A stretch of DNA of 64,000 nucleotides from an uncultured Shimia sp. (GCF_947498095.1 NZ_CANMJE010000006.1:62001-126000); one strand, 5' to 3'. Counted from the stretch's first letter, positions 1-11,671 are shown. Numbers and translations: made by a program. The notes: generated by a model not told the origin, from the sequence alone.

Positions 1-748
1 TGATATTCTGGCCGAAGTCCTCGCGCTTGAGGGCTTGGCCTGGATCATCGGCGCAACCTTTTTGGCAGGGCTGGTGCGCGGCTTTTCCGGCTTTGGCACG
101 GCCCTGATCTATGTCCCGATTGCCGCACAATACCTGTCTCCGATCTGGGTGATTATCACGATTGCCCTGATGGACGTTGCGGGGCCAGCCCCGAACCTGC
201 CAAAAGTGTGGAAAGATCGCACCTCTGGCGATCTGGTACGCATGTTTGTCGGGGTGCTGGTTGGACTGCCCATCGGATTGGCCCTGCTGACTATGGTAGA
301 CCCCAATGTCTTTCGCTACACGGTATCGATTCTGGCTTTATTGCTGCTGGTGCTTTTGCTGAGTGGGTTTCGCTATCGCGGCGCTGTGCGCCCCTCGATG
401 CTCTACGGGATTGGCGGCGCGTCCGGCTTTCTGGGGGGCGTCGCGGGTATTCCCGGCCCACCGATGATCATGTTCTACATGACCAGCACATTGCCCGTCG
501 CCGTGATCCGCGCCAATGCCACCCTGTTTCTGGTCGGCTATGACGTGATTCTGGTGGCCATGGTGGCGGTGCAGGGGCTGCTGAATGGCGTACCTTTGGT
601 GCTGGGGCTGTTCTTGACCCTTCCCAACATGCTTGGCAATTACGTCGGTGGGCTTATCTTTAACCCTGACTACCAGCGCGTCTACCGGGCGGTCGCTTAC
701 CTTTTGGTTGCTGCCACTGCGATTTCCAGCCTGCCGTTTTGGTCCTGA
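1..748 (+). CDS. TauE/SafE-family membrane permease, 5' end missing
   Basis: Predicted inner-membrane transporter of the sulfite exporter TauE/SafE family, which moves small anions such as sulfite or organosulfonates; the substrate is not evident here. The reading frame is open from base 2, so the true start lies outside the window and the TTG at 35 is only the first in-window start-like codon. The protein is almost entirely hydrophobic, with about seven or eight membrane segments. Two Gly/Pro-rich stretches, GLVRGFSGFGTAL near the N-terminus and GVAGIPGPPM in the middle, match the paired family motif. The next gene starts ten bases after the stop, so the two are probably cotranscribed. Confidence 0.85.
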   Translation, partial: DILAEVLALEGLAWIIGATFLAGLVRGFSGFGTALIYVPIAAQYLSPIWVIITIALMDVAGPAPNLPKVWKDRTSGDLVRMFVGVLVGLPIGLALLTMVDPNVFRYTVSILALLLLVLLLSGFRYRGAVRPSMLYGIGGASGFLGGVAGIPGPPMIMFYMTSTLPVAVIRANATLFLVGYDVILVAMVAVQGLLNGVPLVLGLFLTLPNMLGNYVGGLIFNPDYQRVYRAVAYLLVAATAISSLPFWS

Positions 749-758
749 GGAGAGTGAC

Positions 759-1118
759 ATGAACCTGAGCGAAGTTCTCTATACCCAAGCGGTGCCGATC
801 GAAAGCTATGGGCCCGGGTTCTTCCGCATCGCCGGTGAGGTCATTGAAGGTGGCGCGCTGATCCACGCCGCCGGGGCAAAAGGCTGGGGCGGTTTTGAAG
901 ATACGGCAACAGTTCTGGCCATGAAGGATAAGATTGATTTCATCCTCCTCGGCACCGGAGACGCCATGACGCCGGTTCCGGCCGCTTTCCGCATGGCCCT
1001 GCAAGAAGCTGAAATCGGGATTGAGCCCATGGCCACGCCATCGGCCTGTCGCACCTATAACGTGCTGGTTTCCGAAGGGCGTCGTGTCGCCGCCGTACTG
1101 GTCCCAATCGAGGGCTAG
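759..1118 (+). CDS. Mth938-like domain protein (DUF498 family)
   Basis: A 119-residue single-domain protein of the Mth938/DUF498 family, related to the mitochondrial complex I assembly factor NDUFAF3. The bacterial function is not established. Family features include the N-terminal YGPGFFRI stretch, the GW-rich segment near residue 46 and the central LLGTGD motif. The ATG at 759 is preceded by GAGGAGAG, which decides the start over longer in-frame extensions. It lies immediately downstream of the permease, and its stop overlaps the end of the convergent cyclase gene by four bases. In related genomes I recall this family lying directly before ccmA; here two other genes intervene. Confidence 0.8.
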   Translation: MNLSEVLYTQAVPIESYGPGFFRIAGEVIEGGALIHAAGAKGWGGFEDTATVLAMKDKIDFILLGTGDAMTPVPAAFRMALQEAEIGIEPMATPSACRTYNVLVSEGRRVAAVLVPIEG

Positions 1119-2854
1119 TCCGGCAATCCGGCGCGCCGCAATCCATCGGCCAACCGGTCCCAATGCCGTCCATGCCGCCACATGGCCCGGAACCCTCCGG
1201 CAAGCTCAGTCAATGTGGTATTGGGTGCCGCCAGCCCGCGCGACGCATACTCGCGCTGACGATGGTCCACAAAGGCGCGCAAGGCTGTCTCGGCCTCTTC
1301 CTGCCGTCCGGACTGTGCATAGGCTGCAACAAGCACCGCATCCGCAAGCGAGTTCAGCCGTGCTTCACCGATCAGTTTGGAGACGGCATCGTCATACCGC
1401 CCCAGAAAGAAATAGATCTGGCCCATGATCCAATCCAGCGATGGCGGATGCATCGGATCCAGCCGCATGGCCTCGACCACCACGTCTCGAGCCTTGTCTG
1501 CTTGCCCCAATAGCAGAAAGCCATAACCGCACCAGGCCATTGATTCCGCTTCGTTTTCAATCAACGATAGCGTTCTTTGAAACTGTTTGTCCGCCTGGTC
1601 CCATTGGCGCGCGCACAGGTACGCATAGCCCAGCTGGTCCTGAATATAGACGTCGCGATTGTCCAGCGCCGCCCCCTTGCGGGCGATTTCCAGGGCGTAT
1701 GTCGGCGCATCGGTGTCGGCGAGGCCCAACCACAGGTCTACAACGTAGGTGTCGGCCAGATACATATAGACACGGGCATAGTCGGGGTCGATTTCCAGCG
1801 CCCGCTCAAAGCAGGTCTTGGCCCGAGCATTGTCGATCGCGTTCAACCCGTCCCTCAGGGCCTTGCCCTTCAACAACAGCTCATAGGCCTGCATCTTGTC
1901 GGTGGGTTTGTGCGTGACATTGTCAGCGACATCGCTTTGCACCAGCCCCGGTAGCACTGCGACGATGCTCTGGGTCACTTCATCCTGAACGGCAAAGATG
2001 TCCTCAAGGTCGCGGTCATAGCGTTCGGCCCAAAGGTGCCTGCCCGTGTCGACCGAAATCAGACGCGCCGAAACCCGCACACGGTTGCCAGCCTTTCGGA
2101 CACTGCCTTCGACCAGATATTGCACCCCCAGCTTGTCCGCGATCTCGCGTTCGCTCAGATCCGACTCCCGGAACCGAAAGGACGAATTGCGCGACACCAC
2201 GAACAGGGTCCGAAAGCGTGAAAGCCCGGTGATGATGTCTTCGGATATGCCATCGCTGAAAAACTGCTGATCGCTGTCGCCGCTCAGGTTCGAAAACGGC
2301 AGCACCGCGACCGAGGGTTTTTTACGACCCTTGGACACAGGCATCGCCTTGGGCGCCGCAGTAGGGCGCCATTGAAACAGGTTGACCGGGCGCGAGATAT
2401 TCTTGAGGCGCCTTTCGCCTGCATCTTCGAACGGGTCTTCGATCAGGTTGCCAAGGCTCTCATGCACGATGGACGAGATGCAAACCCCACCGGTCTCGGC
2501 TTCTCCCTCAAGCCGCGCGGCAAGGTTCACACCATGGCCATAGACGTCATCCTCATCGATAATCACATCGCCCAGATGCACGCCGATGCGCAGCGTGATC
2601 TCTGACGGATGGCTTGCGAGGGTTTTCTGGATGTCGATGGCACAGCGCACGGCCTCCACCACCGAGGGGAACTCGACCAGTGATCCATCCCCGATCAGCT
2701 TGATCAGCCGACCGTTGTAAGCGTCAAGTTTTGGGTCAAAGACTTCCTCGCGATGCTTTTTGAGCCGCGTCAGGGTCATGGCCTCGTCATCTGCCATCAG
2801 CGCAGAATAGCCAACAACATCTGCGGCGAGTATGGCGGCCAGTCTGCGTTCCAA
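1115..2854 (-). CDS. Class III adenylate/guanylate cyclase with TolB-like and TPR regions
   Basis: Predicted nucleotide cyclase making cAMP or cGMP. The N-terminal catalytic domain (about residues 1-170) has the metal-binding Asp in ILAADVVGYS, the second Asp in GDGSLVEF and the VNLAAR segment that holds the transition-state Asn and Arg, so it looks active. A TolB-like domain follows (about 185-320, beginning SVAVLPFSNLSGD), then TPR-type helices to the C-terminus. I chose the TTG at 2854 because AGAGGTGA sits five bases upstream and the protein then begins with the family-typical LERRLAAIL. A frame extension to 2956 adds 34 residues unlike the family. A soluble signalling enzyme is likely; ligand and nucleotide cannot be told. 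Confidence 0.85.
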   Translation of the reverse strand: MERRLAAILAADVVGYSALMADDEAMTLTRLKKHREEVFDPKLDAYNGRLIKLIGDGSLVEFPSVVEAVRCAIDIQKTLASHPSEITLRIGVHLGDVIIDEDDVYGHGVNLAARLEGEAETGGVCISSIVHESLGNLIEDPFEDAGERRLKNISRPVNLFQWRPTAAPKAMPVSKGRKKPSVAVLPFSNLSGDSDQQFFSDGISEDIITGLSRFRTLFVVSRNSSFRFRESDLSEREIADKLGVQYLVEGSVRKAGNRVRVSARLISVDTGRHLWAERYDRDLEDIFAVQDEVTQSIVAVLPGLVQSDVADNVTHKPTDKMQAYELLLKGKALRDGLNAIDNARAKTCFERALEIDPDYARVYMYLADTYVVDLWLGLADTDAPTYALEIARKGAALDNRDVYIQDQLGYAYLCARQWDQADKQFQRTLSLIENEAESMAWCGYGFLLLGQADKARDVVVEAMRLDPMHPPSLDWIMGQIYFFLGRYDDAVSKLIGEARLNSLADAVLVAAYAQSGRQEEAETALRAFVDHRQREYASRGLAAPNTTLTELAGGFRAMWRHGRHWDRLADGLRRAGLPD

Positions 2855-3252
2855 GAAGTCACCTCTGATCAGAGTGTCATCATCGCGCGGGGGATGGCGC
2901 TCCACAACATGTTTCTGCGCGCGGCTATTACCCAGATGGGCAGCGTGGCTATGCAACCAAAAAATGGGTCACGTCAGAAAGTATCGCCCACAAGGCTAGA
3001 ACTACTACCCGGAGCGATCCTGCGACGAGGCCTGGACTAACTTTGAGTGTACGATAGCAATCTCGCCAGTGTCGCCACCAAGAATGAAGGCACGTAAGCC
3101 AAAGAGTGAAAGTTAGGTCACCGCTGTACTAAAGGACAAATGACAGGGGAGTTTTCGGTTTAAAAGAATGTGCTTTTGATCGGCAGGGTTCTAACTTGTG
3201 TAATGCAACTGCACTACACAGCATCAATCCCCAATAGTTTTAAGGAGTCATC
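2855..3252. other. 398-nt intergenic region between cyclase and VOC genes
   Basis: No convincing gene is visible. The stretch becomes clearly AT-richer towards the VOC gene. It must hold the cyclase promoter (minus strand) and the VOC promoter (plus strand). The only clear structure is the dyad at 3198-3219. The frame extension of the cyclase into 2857-2956 lacks a ribosome binding site and family similarity. Confidence 0.6.
3198..3219 (+). promoter_or_regulatory. Candidate operator dyad upstream of VOC gene
   Basis: Two ten-base arms, GTGTAATGCA and TGCACTACAC, are inverted repeats of each other with one mismatch, separated by two bases. The dyad centre is about 45 bases upstream of the VOC start codon, where an operator would be expected. 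The regulator is unknown; no regulator gene is adjacent. Confidence 0.5.
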
Positions 3253-3750
3253 ATGTCTCGCACCCCACGTTCATTTTCTCACATAGGGCTCTCAGTGCCA
3301 GATGTTGATGCAGCCGTTAAATTCTATTCTGAAGTGCTGGGATTCTACGTCATCATGCCGCCCACTGATGTGCTGGAGGATGACAGTGACATTGGAGTGA
3401 TGTGCACGGACGTATTTGGACCAGAGTGGAGAAAATTGCGTATCGCACATATGGCTACTGCAGACCGTGTTGGCATCGAGATTTTTGAGTTTGACGGAAA
3501 TTATGCGCCAGAAAACAACATTGATTTCCGTCGCAATGGCACTTTTCACTTTTGCATCCAGGATCCCGACGTTGAAGGTCTTGTAGAAAAGATTGTGGCA
3601 GCAGGGGGCAAGCAGCGGATGCCTATCCGCCACTACTATCCAGGTGAGAAACCCTATCGAATGGTCTATGTGGAAGACCCGTTTGGCATTGTCTTCGAAC
3701 TGTACAGCCACTCTTACGAGCTGACCTATTCATCCGGTGCTTACACCTGA
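3253..3750 (+). CDS. VOC (glyoxalase/bleomycin resistance) family protein
   Basis: A 165-residue protein of the vicinal oxygen chelate superfamily, which includes metal-dependent lyases, dioxygenases and binding proteins; the substrate is not predictable. The N-terminal half has FSHIGLSVPDVDAAVKFY with the first metal-ligand His, and the C-terminal half has HFCIQ and DPFGIVFELYSH with the usual His and Glu ligands. TAAGGAG six bases before the ATG supports the start. It stands alone behind a dyad operator candidate. The gene and its upstream region look distinctly AT-richer than the flanking ccm and permease genes, which suggests acquisition by transfer. Confidence 0.8.
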   Translation: MSRTPRSFSHIGLSVPDVDAAVKFYSEVLGFYVIMPPTDVLEDDSDIGVMCTDVFGPEWRKLRIAHMATADRVGIEIFEFDGNYAPENNIDFRRNGTFHFCIQDPDVEGLVEKIVAAGGKQRMPIRHYYPGEKPYRMVYVEDPFGIVFELYSHSYELTYSSGAYT

Positions 3751-4001
3751 CATTTGTATCCTAAGAAGGGATAGTCTGGGCGCCATGCGGCCCCTCGCAA
3801 CACCTTTCCATTTGTACAATATGACCAAATTGCCCGTAGAGTTTTGAACAAACTGCACAGTTTGCGCCTCTTTCACGCTTTCTGAACAATTGGTTAACAC
3901 CTTGATACATCTCAAGGCGCAGGCGGGCAGGGGGGCGTTACACAGCGATGCGCGGCAATTGATGCTTTTGCCGAAGACCCCTTTGCGCTAAGGCATGACG
4001 C

Positions 4002-4628
4002 ATGACTTTGACCGTAAAAGACCTCACCATTTCCCGCGGCGGTATTCCCGTTCTGGAAGGGTTGAATTTCTCGCTCGAGCCGGGCCATGCCCTGATCTTG
4101 CGGGGACCAAACGGTGTCGGCAAAACCACTTTGTTGCGCACCGTTGCCGGGCTGCAGCCACCTGTCGAAGGCGAGGTTCAAGCCGCCCCGGAATCCTTTG
4201 CTTACGCGGCCCACTCGGATGGTTTGAAAGCCACGCTAAGTGTTTCGGAAAACTTGCATTTCTGGGCGGATGTCTTTGGTACCAAAGGCATTCAGCAAGC
4301 ACTGGACGGTTTTGATTTGAATGGTCTTGTGGATCGCCCCGCAGGGGCTTTGTCCGCTGGACAGAAGCGTCGTCTGGGCCTTGCGCGCCTGCTGGTTACT
4401 GGGCGTCCGGTCTGGATTTTGGATGAGCCCACCGTGTCTTTGGACGTGGCCTCGGTTGAGCTGTTTGCCAACGCGGTGCGTGCCCATCTGGCCGAGGGCG
4501 GCTCGGCCCTCATTGCCACCCACATCGACCTCGGGCTTGATGCCGAAGTGTTGGACGTCGGTCCCTTCCGGGCCAAGCCGAAATCCGGCACCGGTGGCTT
4601 CGACGGATTGGATGAGAGCTTCCTATGA
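4002..4628 (+). CDS. ccmA: Heme ABC exporter ATP-binding protein CcmA
   Basis: ATPase of the CcmABCD complex, which releases haem-loaded CcmE for cytochrome c maturation at the inner membrane. The 208-residue protein has Walker [10 protein letters not shown] (about 35-43), signature [14 protein letters not shown] (about 117-130) and Walker [17 protein letters not shown] lies about ten bases before the chosen ATG. The gene overlaps ccmB by four bases (ATGA), so the two are translationally coupled. Order and content match helABCDX of Rhodobacter capsulatus. Confidence 0.95.
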   Translation: MTLTVKDLTISRGGIPVLEGLNFSLEPGHALILRGPNGVGKTTLLRTVAGLQPPVEGEVQAAPESFAYAAHSDGLKATLSVSENLHFWADVFGTKGIQQALDGFDLNGLVDRPAGALSAGQKRRLGLARLLVTGRPVWILDEPTVSLDVASVELFANAVRAHLAEGGSALIATHIDLGLDAEVLDVGPFRAKPKSGTGGFDGLDESFL

Positions 4629-5281
4629 TTTCACTTCTCATCCGTGATCTTCGACTGGCCATGCGTGCCGGGGGCGGCTTTGGCCTCGGGTTGTCTTTTT
4701 TCCTTATCGTTACAGTACTTGTGCCTTTTGGCGTCGGTCCTGAAAGCGCGCTTTTGGCCAAGATCGCGCCGGGAATTCTGTGGCTTGGCGCGCTCTTGGC
4801 GTGCCTGCTGTCCCTGGACCGGATTTTTGCCCTGGACTGGGAGGACGGCTCGCTTGACCTGCTGGCCACATCGCCCCTGCCGATGGAGGGCGTGGTAACG
4901 GTCAAAGCGCTGGCGCACTGGCTGACGACAGGGTTGCCGCTGTGTCTTGCATCGCCAGTGTTTGGGTTGCTGCTGAGCCTGCCAGAGCAGGGGTACAAAT
5001 GGCTCATTGTCTCGCTCGTTCTTGGCACGCCAGCGCTCTCTGTGATCGGCACATTTGGCGCCGCACTAACCGTCGGGCTGAAACGTGGAGGCCTGTTGCT
5101 GTCGCTTCTGGTTCTGCCACTCTACGTGCCAACATTGATTTTTGGGGCCGAAGTCGCCCGACGCGGGGCCGAAGGCCTAACCACCACCACCCCCGTCCTG
5201 ATGCTGGCTGGCATTTCCGCAGGCACAATTGCGTTACTTCCCTTTGCGTCTGCCTTGGTGTTACGAGTGAATTTGCGATAG
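4625..5281 (+). CDS. ccmB: Heme exporter membrane protein CcmB
   Basis: Membrane subunit of the CcmABCD haem-handling complex. The 218-residue protein has about six hydrophobic helices and begins with [17 protein letters not shown], a family-typical start. An internal [16 protein letters not shown] segment matches the conserved cytoplasmic loop that contacts the ATPase. The start overlaps the ccmA stop by four bases; 83 bases separate it from ccmC. Confidence 0.93.
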   Translation: MISLLIRDLRLAMRAGGGFGLGLSFFLIVTVLVPFGVGPESALLAKIAPGILWLGALLACLLSLDRIFALDWEDGSLDLLATSPLPMEGVVTVKALAHWLTTGLPLCLASPVFGLLLSLPEQGYKWLIVSLVLGTPALSVIGTFGAALTVGLKRGGLLLSLLVLPLYVPTLIFGAEVARRGAEGLTTTTPVLMLAGISAGTIALLPFASALVLRVNLR

Positions 5282-5364
5282 GACGGTCCGGGTTAACCCA
5301 TGTCAAAGACAGGCTGACGCCCAACGGGCATTGGAAGCCACAAAGGCAAGGAAACGAAACCAAA

Positions 5365-6102
5365 ATGAACATGAATGCACTTTGGGAATATGCCAATCCC
5401 GTTAAGTTTAGCCGAACCGTCAGCCTGGTGTTGCCCTGGGTGTCGGTGCTGGCGCTCGTGTCTCTTGTGGGCGGGTTGATCTGGGGGTTTTTCTTTACCC
5501 CGGATGATTTCCGCCAAGGCTCGACGGTCAAGATCATCTTTATTCACGTGCCATCCGCAATGATGGCGATCTCGGCGTGGTTTATGATGCTTGTGACCTC
5601 GCTGATCTGGCTGATCCGACGTCACCACGTCTCGGCACTTGCGGCGAAGGCCGCAGCGCCCATTGGTATTGTTATGACGCTGATTGCATTGGCCACTGGC
5701 GCAATCTGGGGGCAGCCGATGTGGGGCACGTGGTGGGCTTGGGACCCGCGTCTGACGTCATTCTTGATCCTGTTCCTGTTCTATCTGGGCTATGTTGCCT
5801 TGTGGGAGGCGATCGACAATCCGGACACGGCCGCAGATCTCACGTCTGTTCTTTGTATCGTCGGTTCGGTCTTTGCGTTCCTCAGCCGCTATGCGGTGAA
5901 TTTCTGGAACCAAGGTCTGCATCAGGGCGCGTCGCTGAGCCTCGACAAAGAGGAAAACGTGGCGGATGTGTTCTCGACCCCGCTTTATGTGTGCATTGCA
6001 GGGTTCATATTACTGTTTGTCGCGCTTGTATTCCTGCGTACGCGTACCGAAATTCATAAACGGCGCACCAAGGCGCTGTTAGCACGGGAGAGACTGGGAT
6101 GA
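5365..6102 (+). CDS. ccmC: Heme-handling protein CcmC
   Basis: Presents haem to the chaperone CcmE in the periplasm. The 245-residue protein has six predicted membrane helices and the tryptophan-rich WWD signature MWGTWWAWDPRLT, with conserved His residues in the flanking periplasmic loops (FIHVPSAMM and GLHQG). I took the ATG at 5365. The open frame extends 141 codons upstream through ccmB in another frame, and that extension is not coding. The stop overlaps the ccmD start. Confidence 0.93.
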   Translation: MNMNALWEYANPVKFSRTVSLVLPWVSVLALVSLVGGLIWGFFFTPDDFRQGSTVKIIFIHVPSAMMAISAWFMMLVTSLIWLIRRHHVSALAAKAAAPIGIVMTLIALATGAIWGQPMWGTWWAWDPRLTSFLILFLFYLGYVALWEAIDNPDTAADLTSVLCIVGSVFAFLSRYAVNFWNQGLHQGASLSLDKEENVADVFSTPLYVCIAGFILLFVALVFLRTRTEIHKRRTKALLARERLG

Positions 6103-6251
6103 TGCCTGATCTGGGAAAATACGCCGATGCGGTGCTGTCGTCTTATGCCGTCTCAATCTTGCTGTTGATCGTGCTTGTCGCTGTCAGCATCCGCGCCGCG
6201 CGCAAGGCGCGGGCGGAACTGGAACAAATCGAGGGTCGTCGCAATGGCTAG
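6099..6251 (+). CDS. ccmD: Heme exporter protein CcmD
   Basis: Fifty residues: a short N-terminus (MPDLGKYADAVLSSYAVS), a single membrane helix and a basic, Glu-containing cytoplasmic tail. This is exactly the CcmD/HelD architecture; the protein is needed for release of holo-CcmE from CcmABC. The start may be either of two adjacent ATG codons (6099 or 6102), both overlapping the ccmC stop. The 3' end overlaps ccmG by eight bases. Its identity rests on size, topology and position rather than strong sequence motifs. Confidence 0.88.
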   Translation: MMPDLGKYADAVLSSYAVSILLLIVLVAVSIRAARKARAELEQIEGRRNG

Positions 6252-6786
6252 AATCTCTCCTCTGATGATCGCACCGCCCCTGGTCTTTGCCGGGCTTGCA
6301 GCCCTGTTTTTTATTGGCATGCAGCGGGAAAACCCCGATGAATTGCCCACCAACCTTGCTGGCAAACCCGCGCCGGAACTGCCCGTCACGCAACTGGGGT
6401 CACTTGAGACGTTCGACTCTTCGGTTCTGACGAATGGCGAGGTTAAGCTGGTGAACTTCTGGGCAAGCTGGTGTGGTCCATGCCGCGTAGAACATCCCAC
6501 TCTGATGCAGCTAGAGGCCGAGGGCATGCCGGTTTACGGTGTGAACTACAAGGATGACCCTGGCAACGCCTTGACCTTCCTTGCTGAGCTTGGCGATCCC
6601 TATATCGCTGCGGGCGCGGACAGAACTGGTCGGATTGGGATTGACTGGGGCGTCTACGGCGTGCCGGAAACTTTCCTGATCGACGGCGACGGCAAGATCA
6701 TCACGCGCATCGCAGGGCCTGTGACCCAGCGAAAACTACTGGAACGCTTGCAGCCCAAGATCGACGAGCTGGCCGCGGGCTCCTGA
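6244..6786 (+). CDS. ccmG: Thiol:disulfide interchange protein CcmG/DsbE (HelX)
   Basis: Membrane-anchored periplasmic thioredoxin that keeps apocytochrome c or CcmH cysteines reduced before haem attachment. The 180 residues comprise an N-terminal anchor (about 8-26), a thioredoxin fold with active site WCGPC at 76-80, and the GVYGVPETFLID segment with the cis-Pro. It is the last gene of the ccm run and overlaps ccmD. ccmE, ccmF and ccmH are not in the window. Only two bases separate its stop from the end of the convergent gene, so no dedicated terminator fits between them. Confidence 0.93.
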   Translation: MARISPLMIAPPLVFAGLAALFFIGMQRENPDELPTNLAGKPAPELPVTQLGSLETFDSSVLTNGEVKLVNFWASWCGPCRVEHPTLMQLEAEGMPVYGVNYKDDPGNALTFLAELGDPYIAAGADRTGRIGIDWGVYGVPETFLIDGDGKIITRIAGPVTQRKLLERLQPKIDELAAGS

Positions 6787-6788
6787 TC

Positions 6789-7577
6789 TCAGATCGAGAA
6801 CCGCAAAGACATGCAGGACAGGCCGCCATCAACAAGGGTGGCCTGCGTTGTGTCCAGCACCACCACCTTATAGCCCGCTTTGTCCAGTGCATCTGCCGTG
6901 CGCGGATTGCCTGAGGACAGAAACACAGTGTCGTTGACCCGGATCGCGTTGGCGGCGAGGTCTTCGCCTTCAGCGGTGTGGATCACGCGGTAATCGTCAA
7001 AACAACCCGACGCTGACAGTTTGGGGGTGGCGAGGATGGTCTCGGCGTCCAGCAAGCTGCTTTCAGTTTTGAAATGCAGAATGTCAGCCGGCGTTTCGAG
7101 AATGCGCAGTTTGTAGCCCAGGTCGGACACGATCGGACCAAGGTCTTCGGCACCAGTGCGGTCCGTACGGGCCGATAGGCCGACCATAACCTCGTGATCA
7201 GAACACAAGATATCGCCACCATCGACAAAGCCCTCGGTTTGCAGATCGATCACGCCCGTCATGATCCGTGTGAGATCAGGGCGCAGAGCTGCAGCCTCTC
7301 CCAGACGGGTTTCGGCGCCGGGACGCAGGACGATGGCCTGACCTTTCAAGCACAAAGCGGCGTCTTCGATAAACACGCTGTCAGGGAACCGCTCATCGGC
7401 GGGCAATACCTCAACCTCGGCACCAGTTGCGCGAAGGGCCGCAACATAACTCGCGTGTTCGCTGCGAAACACATCTGCGCTGGGATCACCCTGATCCTCG
7501 GCCCTCAGACCATCTGTGACCGAATTGGAAGGTGTGCGGCAAAGCGCGTGGGTGAAGGTAAAGCTGTGGTTGGCCAT
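6789..7577 (-). CDS. Dimethylarginine dimethylaminohydrolase-like amidinohydrolase
   Basis: A 262-residue guanidino-group-modifying enzyme of the DDAH branch, which would hydrolyse methylated arginines (or a related guanidine) to citrulline-type products. It has the N-terminal substrate loop FPDSVFIED, the GFVDGGDIL segment, the catalytic His in ILHFKTESSLLD and the nucleophilic Cys in the C-terminal GGLSCMSLRF. Its length matches the family. It stands alone, convergent with ccmG. Substrate could be dimethylarginine or arginine; the DDAH assignment is favoured by length and motifs. Confidence 0.85.
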   Translation of the reverse strand: MANHSFTFTHALCRTPSNSVTDGLRAEDQGDPSADVFRSEHASYVAALRATGAEVEVLPADERFPDSVFIEDAALCLKGQAIVLRPGAETRLGEAAALRPDLTRIMTGVIDLQTEGFVDGGDILCSDHEVMVGLSARTDRTGAEDLGPIVSDLGYKLRILETPADILHFKTESSLLDAETILATPKLSASGCFDDYRVIHTAEGEDLAANAIRVNDTVFLSSGNPRTADALDKAGYKVVVLDTTQATLVDGGLSCMSLRFSI

Positions 7578-7648
7578 TCGACATCTCTTGGGTTAAGTCG
7601 ACGCAAAATGGCGGATGTCGCCGGTCGTGGCAAGCGCTATCAGGCGGC

Positions 7649-7699
7649 GTGGGCCTTGCGGCCCACATCAGTGTTTGCTTTGCCCCGATCGGGCAAAGC
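7649..7699. repeat. Two adjacent perfect hairpins in a divergent intergenic region
   Basis: Stem 1 is GTGGGCC/GGCCCAC (7649-7655 and 7660-7666) with a four-base loop. Stem 2 is GCTTTGCCC/GGGCAAAGC (7677-7685 and 7691-7699) with a five-base loop. They lie between the divergent amidinohydrolase and serine hydrolase genes, so neither is in a downstream terminator position, and neither has a T-run. Their role is unknown; regulatory or leader RNA structure is possible. Confidence 0.6.
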
Positions 7700-7780
7700 G
7701 GTTGGCGCCTGAGGAAAACACTTGGCATCCGGTCGGCGGCCTGTCTTGGTAAGGCGTAAGTCGAGGGACAGGAGGCGCAA

Positions 7781-8929
7781 ATGCTGACGCAGGATGAGGC
7801 GGTCAAACGCTGGGAGGGGATTTTTGATCCCGCGACCATCGATCAGAATTTCCGCGACTTGTGGCAGACTTGGCCCTCGCTGACGGTGGCTCGGGATGGC
7901 CAGATTTTGCCACTGCCCAATGGGAACCCTGTTGCGTTGCCCGAGACCTTTCAGGTGGGCAGGCGTTGTCTGGAGACACAGGCACATCTGGGCACCATGC
8001 GGATGAGTGGGCTGGCGGTACTGCATCGGGGTCAACTGGTGCATGAGGTTTATGGTCGGGGGCGCAGCGAACAGGATGTCTCTATCCTTTGGTCGGTCAG
8101 CAAGGCCGTCACAGCGCTGATGCTAGGGATTGCGCAAGGCGAAGGGGCGCTGCCGGACTTTCAGGTGCTGGTCACTGACTATGTCCCGGAGCTCAACGGC
8201 ACCGGGTTTGATGGGGTCAGTGTGCAGCAGGTGATGGACATGCTAAGCGGCATTCGTTGGCGAGAGGCTTATGATGATCCAACCTCTGAGGTCGTGCGTT
8301 CAATCACATCGTTCCAGACCGGGGCGCAGGACGATTTCGCCCGCGAGATGGTGCGGGCACGGGAGCCCGGCACTTTTAGCCAGTACGCCAGTATTGAAAC
8401 ACATGTTCTGGGGTGGGTGCTGCGCCGCGCGACGGGCGAGACGGTTGCAGACTACCTGCGCACGCGGCTCTGGCAGCCACTGGGTGTCGAAGGCGACATG
8501 CACATGCTGGTGGATCAAGAGGGTGAACCGATGGTGTTTGGCGGCATGTTCATGCGGCTGCGTGATCTGGCACGCATTGGCCAGATGGTTCTGGACGGGG
8601 GCAGGGCGCAGGATGGTCGCCAGATTGTGCCCGAAGACTGGATCAAAACCATGGCTGTGCCGGATGTGCATCCCCTGATGCCCGGCGTCGGGCTGCCGCA
8701 TGCCGAAAGTGAATACGGCTACAAAAACCAGTGGTGGATCCCGATGCGGCCTGATGGCGGCGATTTCAGCGCCATCGGGATCTATGGCCAGTTCCTCTAT
8801 GTGAACCCGGTCCGCAAAGTCGTTATCGCCATGAACGGAGCCTATCCGAGTTACACTGAGGACGGCCCAATGCGTACGCTTGAAACCCTCTGCCTGTTTC
8901 AACAGATCGCCCGCAGCCTGTCACCTTGA
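7781..8929 (+). CDS. Serine hydrolase, beta-lactamase class C family
   Basis: A 382-residue protein of the class C beta-lactamase/penicillin-binding esterase superfamily. The catalytic SxxK motif is SVSK (about residue 105, in ILWSVSKAV) and the Tyr motif appears as YAS in FSQYASIETHVLGW. No signal peptide is visible, so it is probably cytoplasmic, acting as an esterase or amidase rather than an antibiotic-resistance enzyme. ACAGGAGG seven bases before the ATG gives a strong start. It is transcribed alone and ends at the bidirectional hairpin shared with acnA. Confidence 0.82.
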   Translation: MLTQDEAVKRWEGIFDPATIDQNFRDLWQTWPSLTVARDGQILPLPNGNPVALPETFQVGRRCLETQAHLGTMRMSGLAVLHRGQLVHEVYGRGRSEQDVSILWSVSKAVTALMLGIAQGEGALPDFQVLVTDYVPELNGTGFDGVSVQQVMDMLSGIRWREAYDDPTSEVVRSITSFQTGAQDDFAREMVRAREPGTFSQYASIETHVLGWVLRRATGETVADYLRTRLWQPLGVEGDMHMLVDQEGEPMVFGGMFMRLRDLARIGQMVLDGGRAQDGRQIVPEDWIKTMAVPDVHPLMPGVGLPHAESEYGYKNQWWIPMRPDGGDFSAIGIYGQFLYVNPVRKVVIAMNGAYPSYTEDGPMRTLETLCLFQQIARSLSP

Positions 8930-8935
8930 GCAAAA

Positions 8936-8965
8936 GAAAAACCCCGCTCGAAAGCGAGGTTTTCG
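8936..8965 (-). terminator. Intrinsic terminator of acnA, usable in both directions
   Basis: On the minus strand the arms CCTCGCT and AGCGGGG form a seven-base-pair stem with one wobble, followed by five T residues. On the plus strand the same hairpin is followed by TTTT, so it can also end the serine hydrolase transcript. Confidence 0.75.
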
Positions 8966-8983
8966 TCTGCTGAAACCGCCAAG

Positions 8984-11671
<2,688 letters not shown>

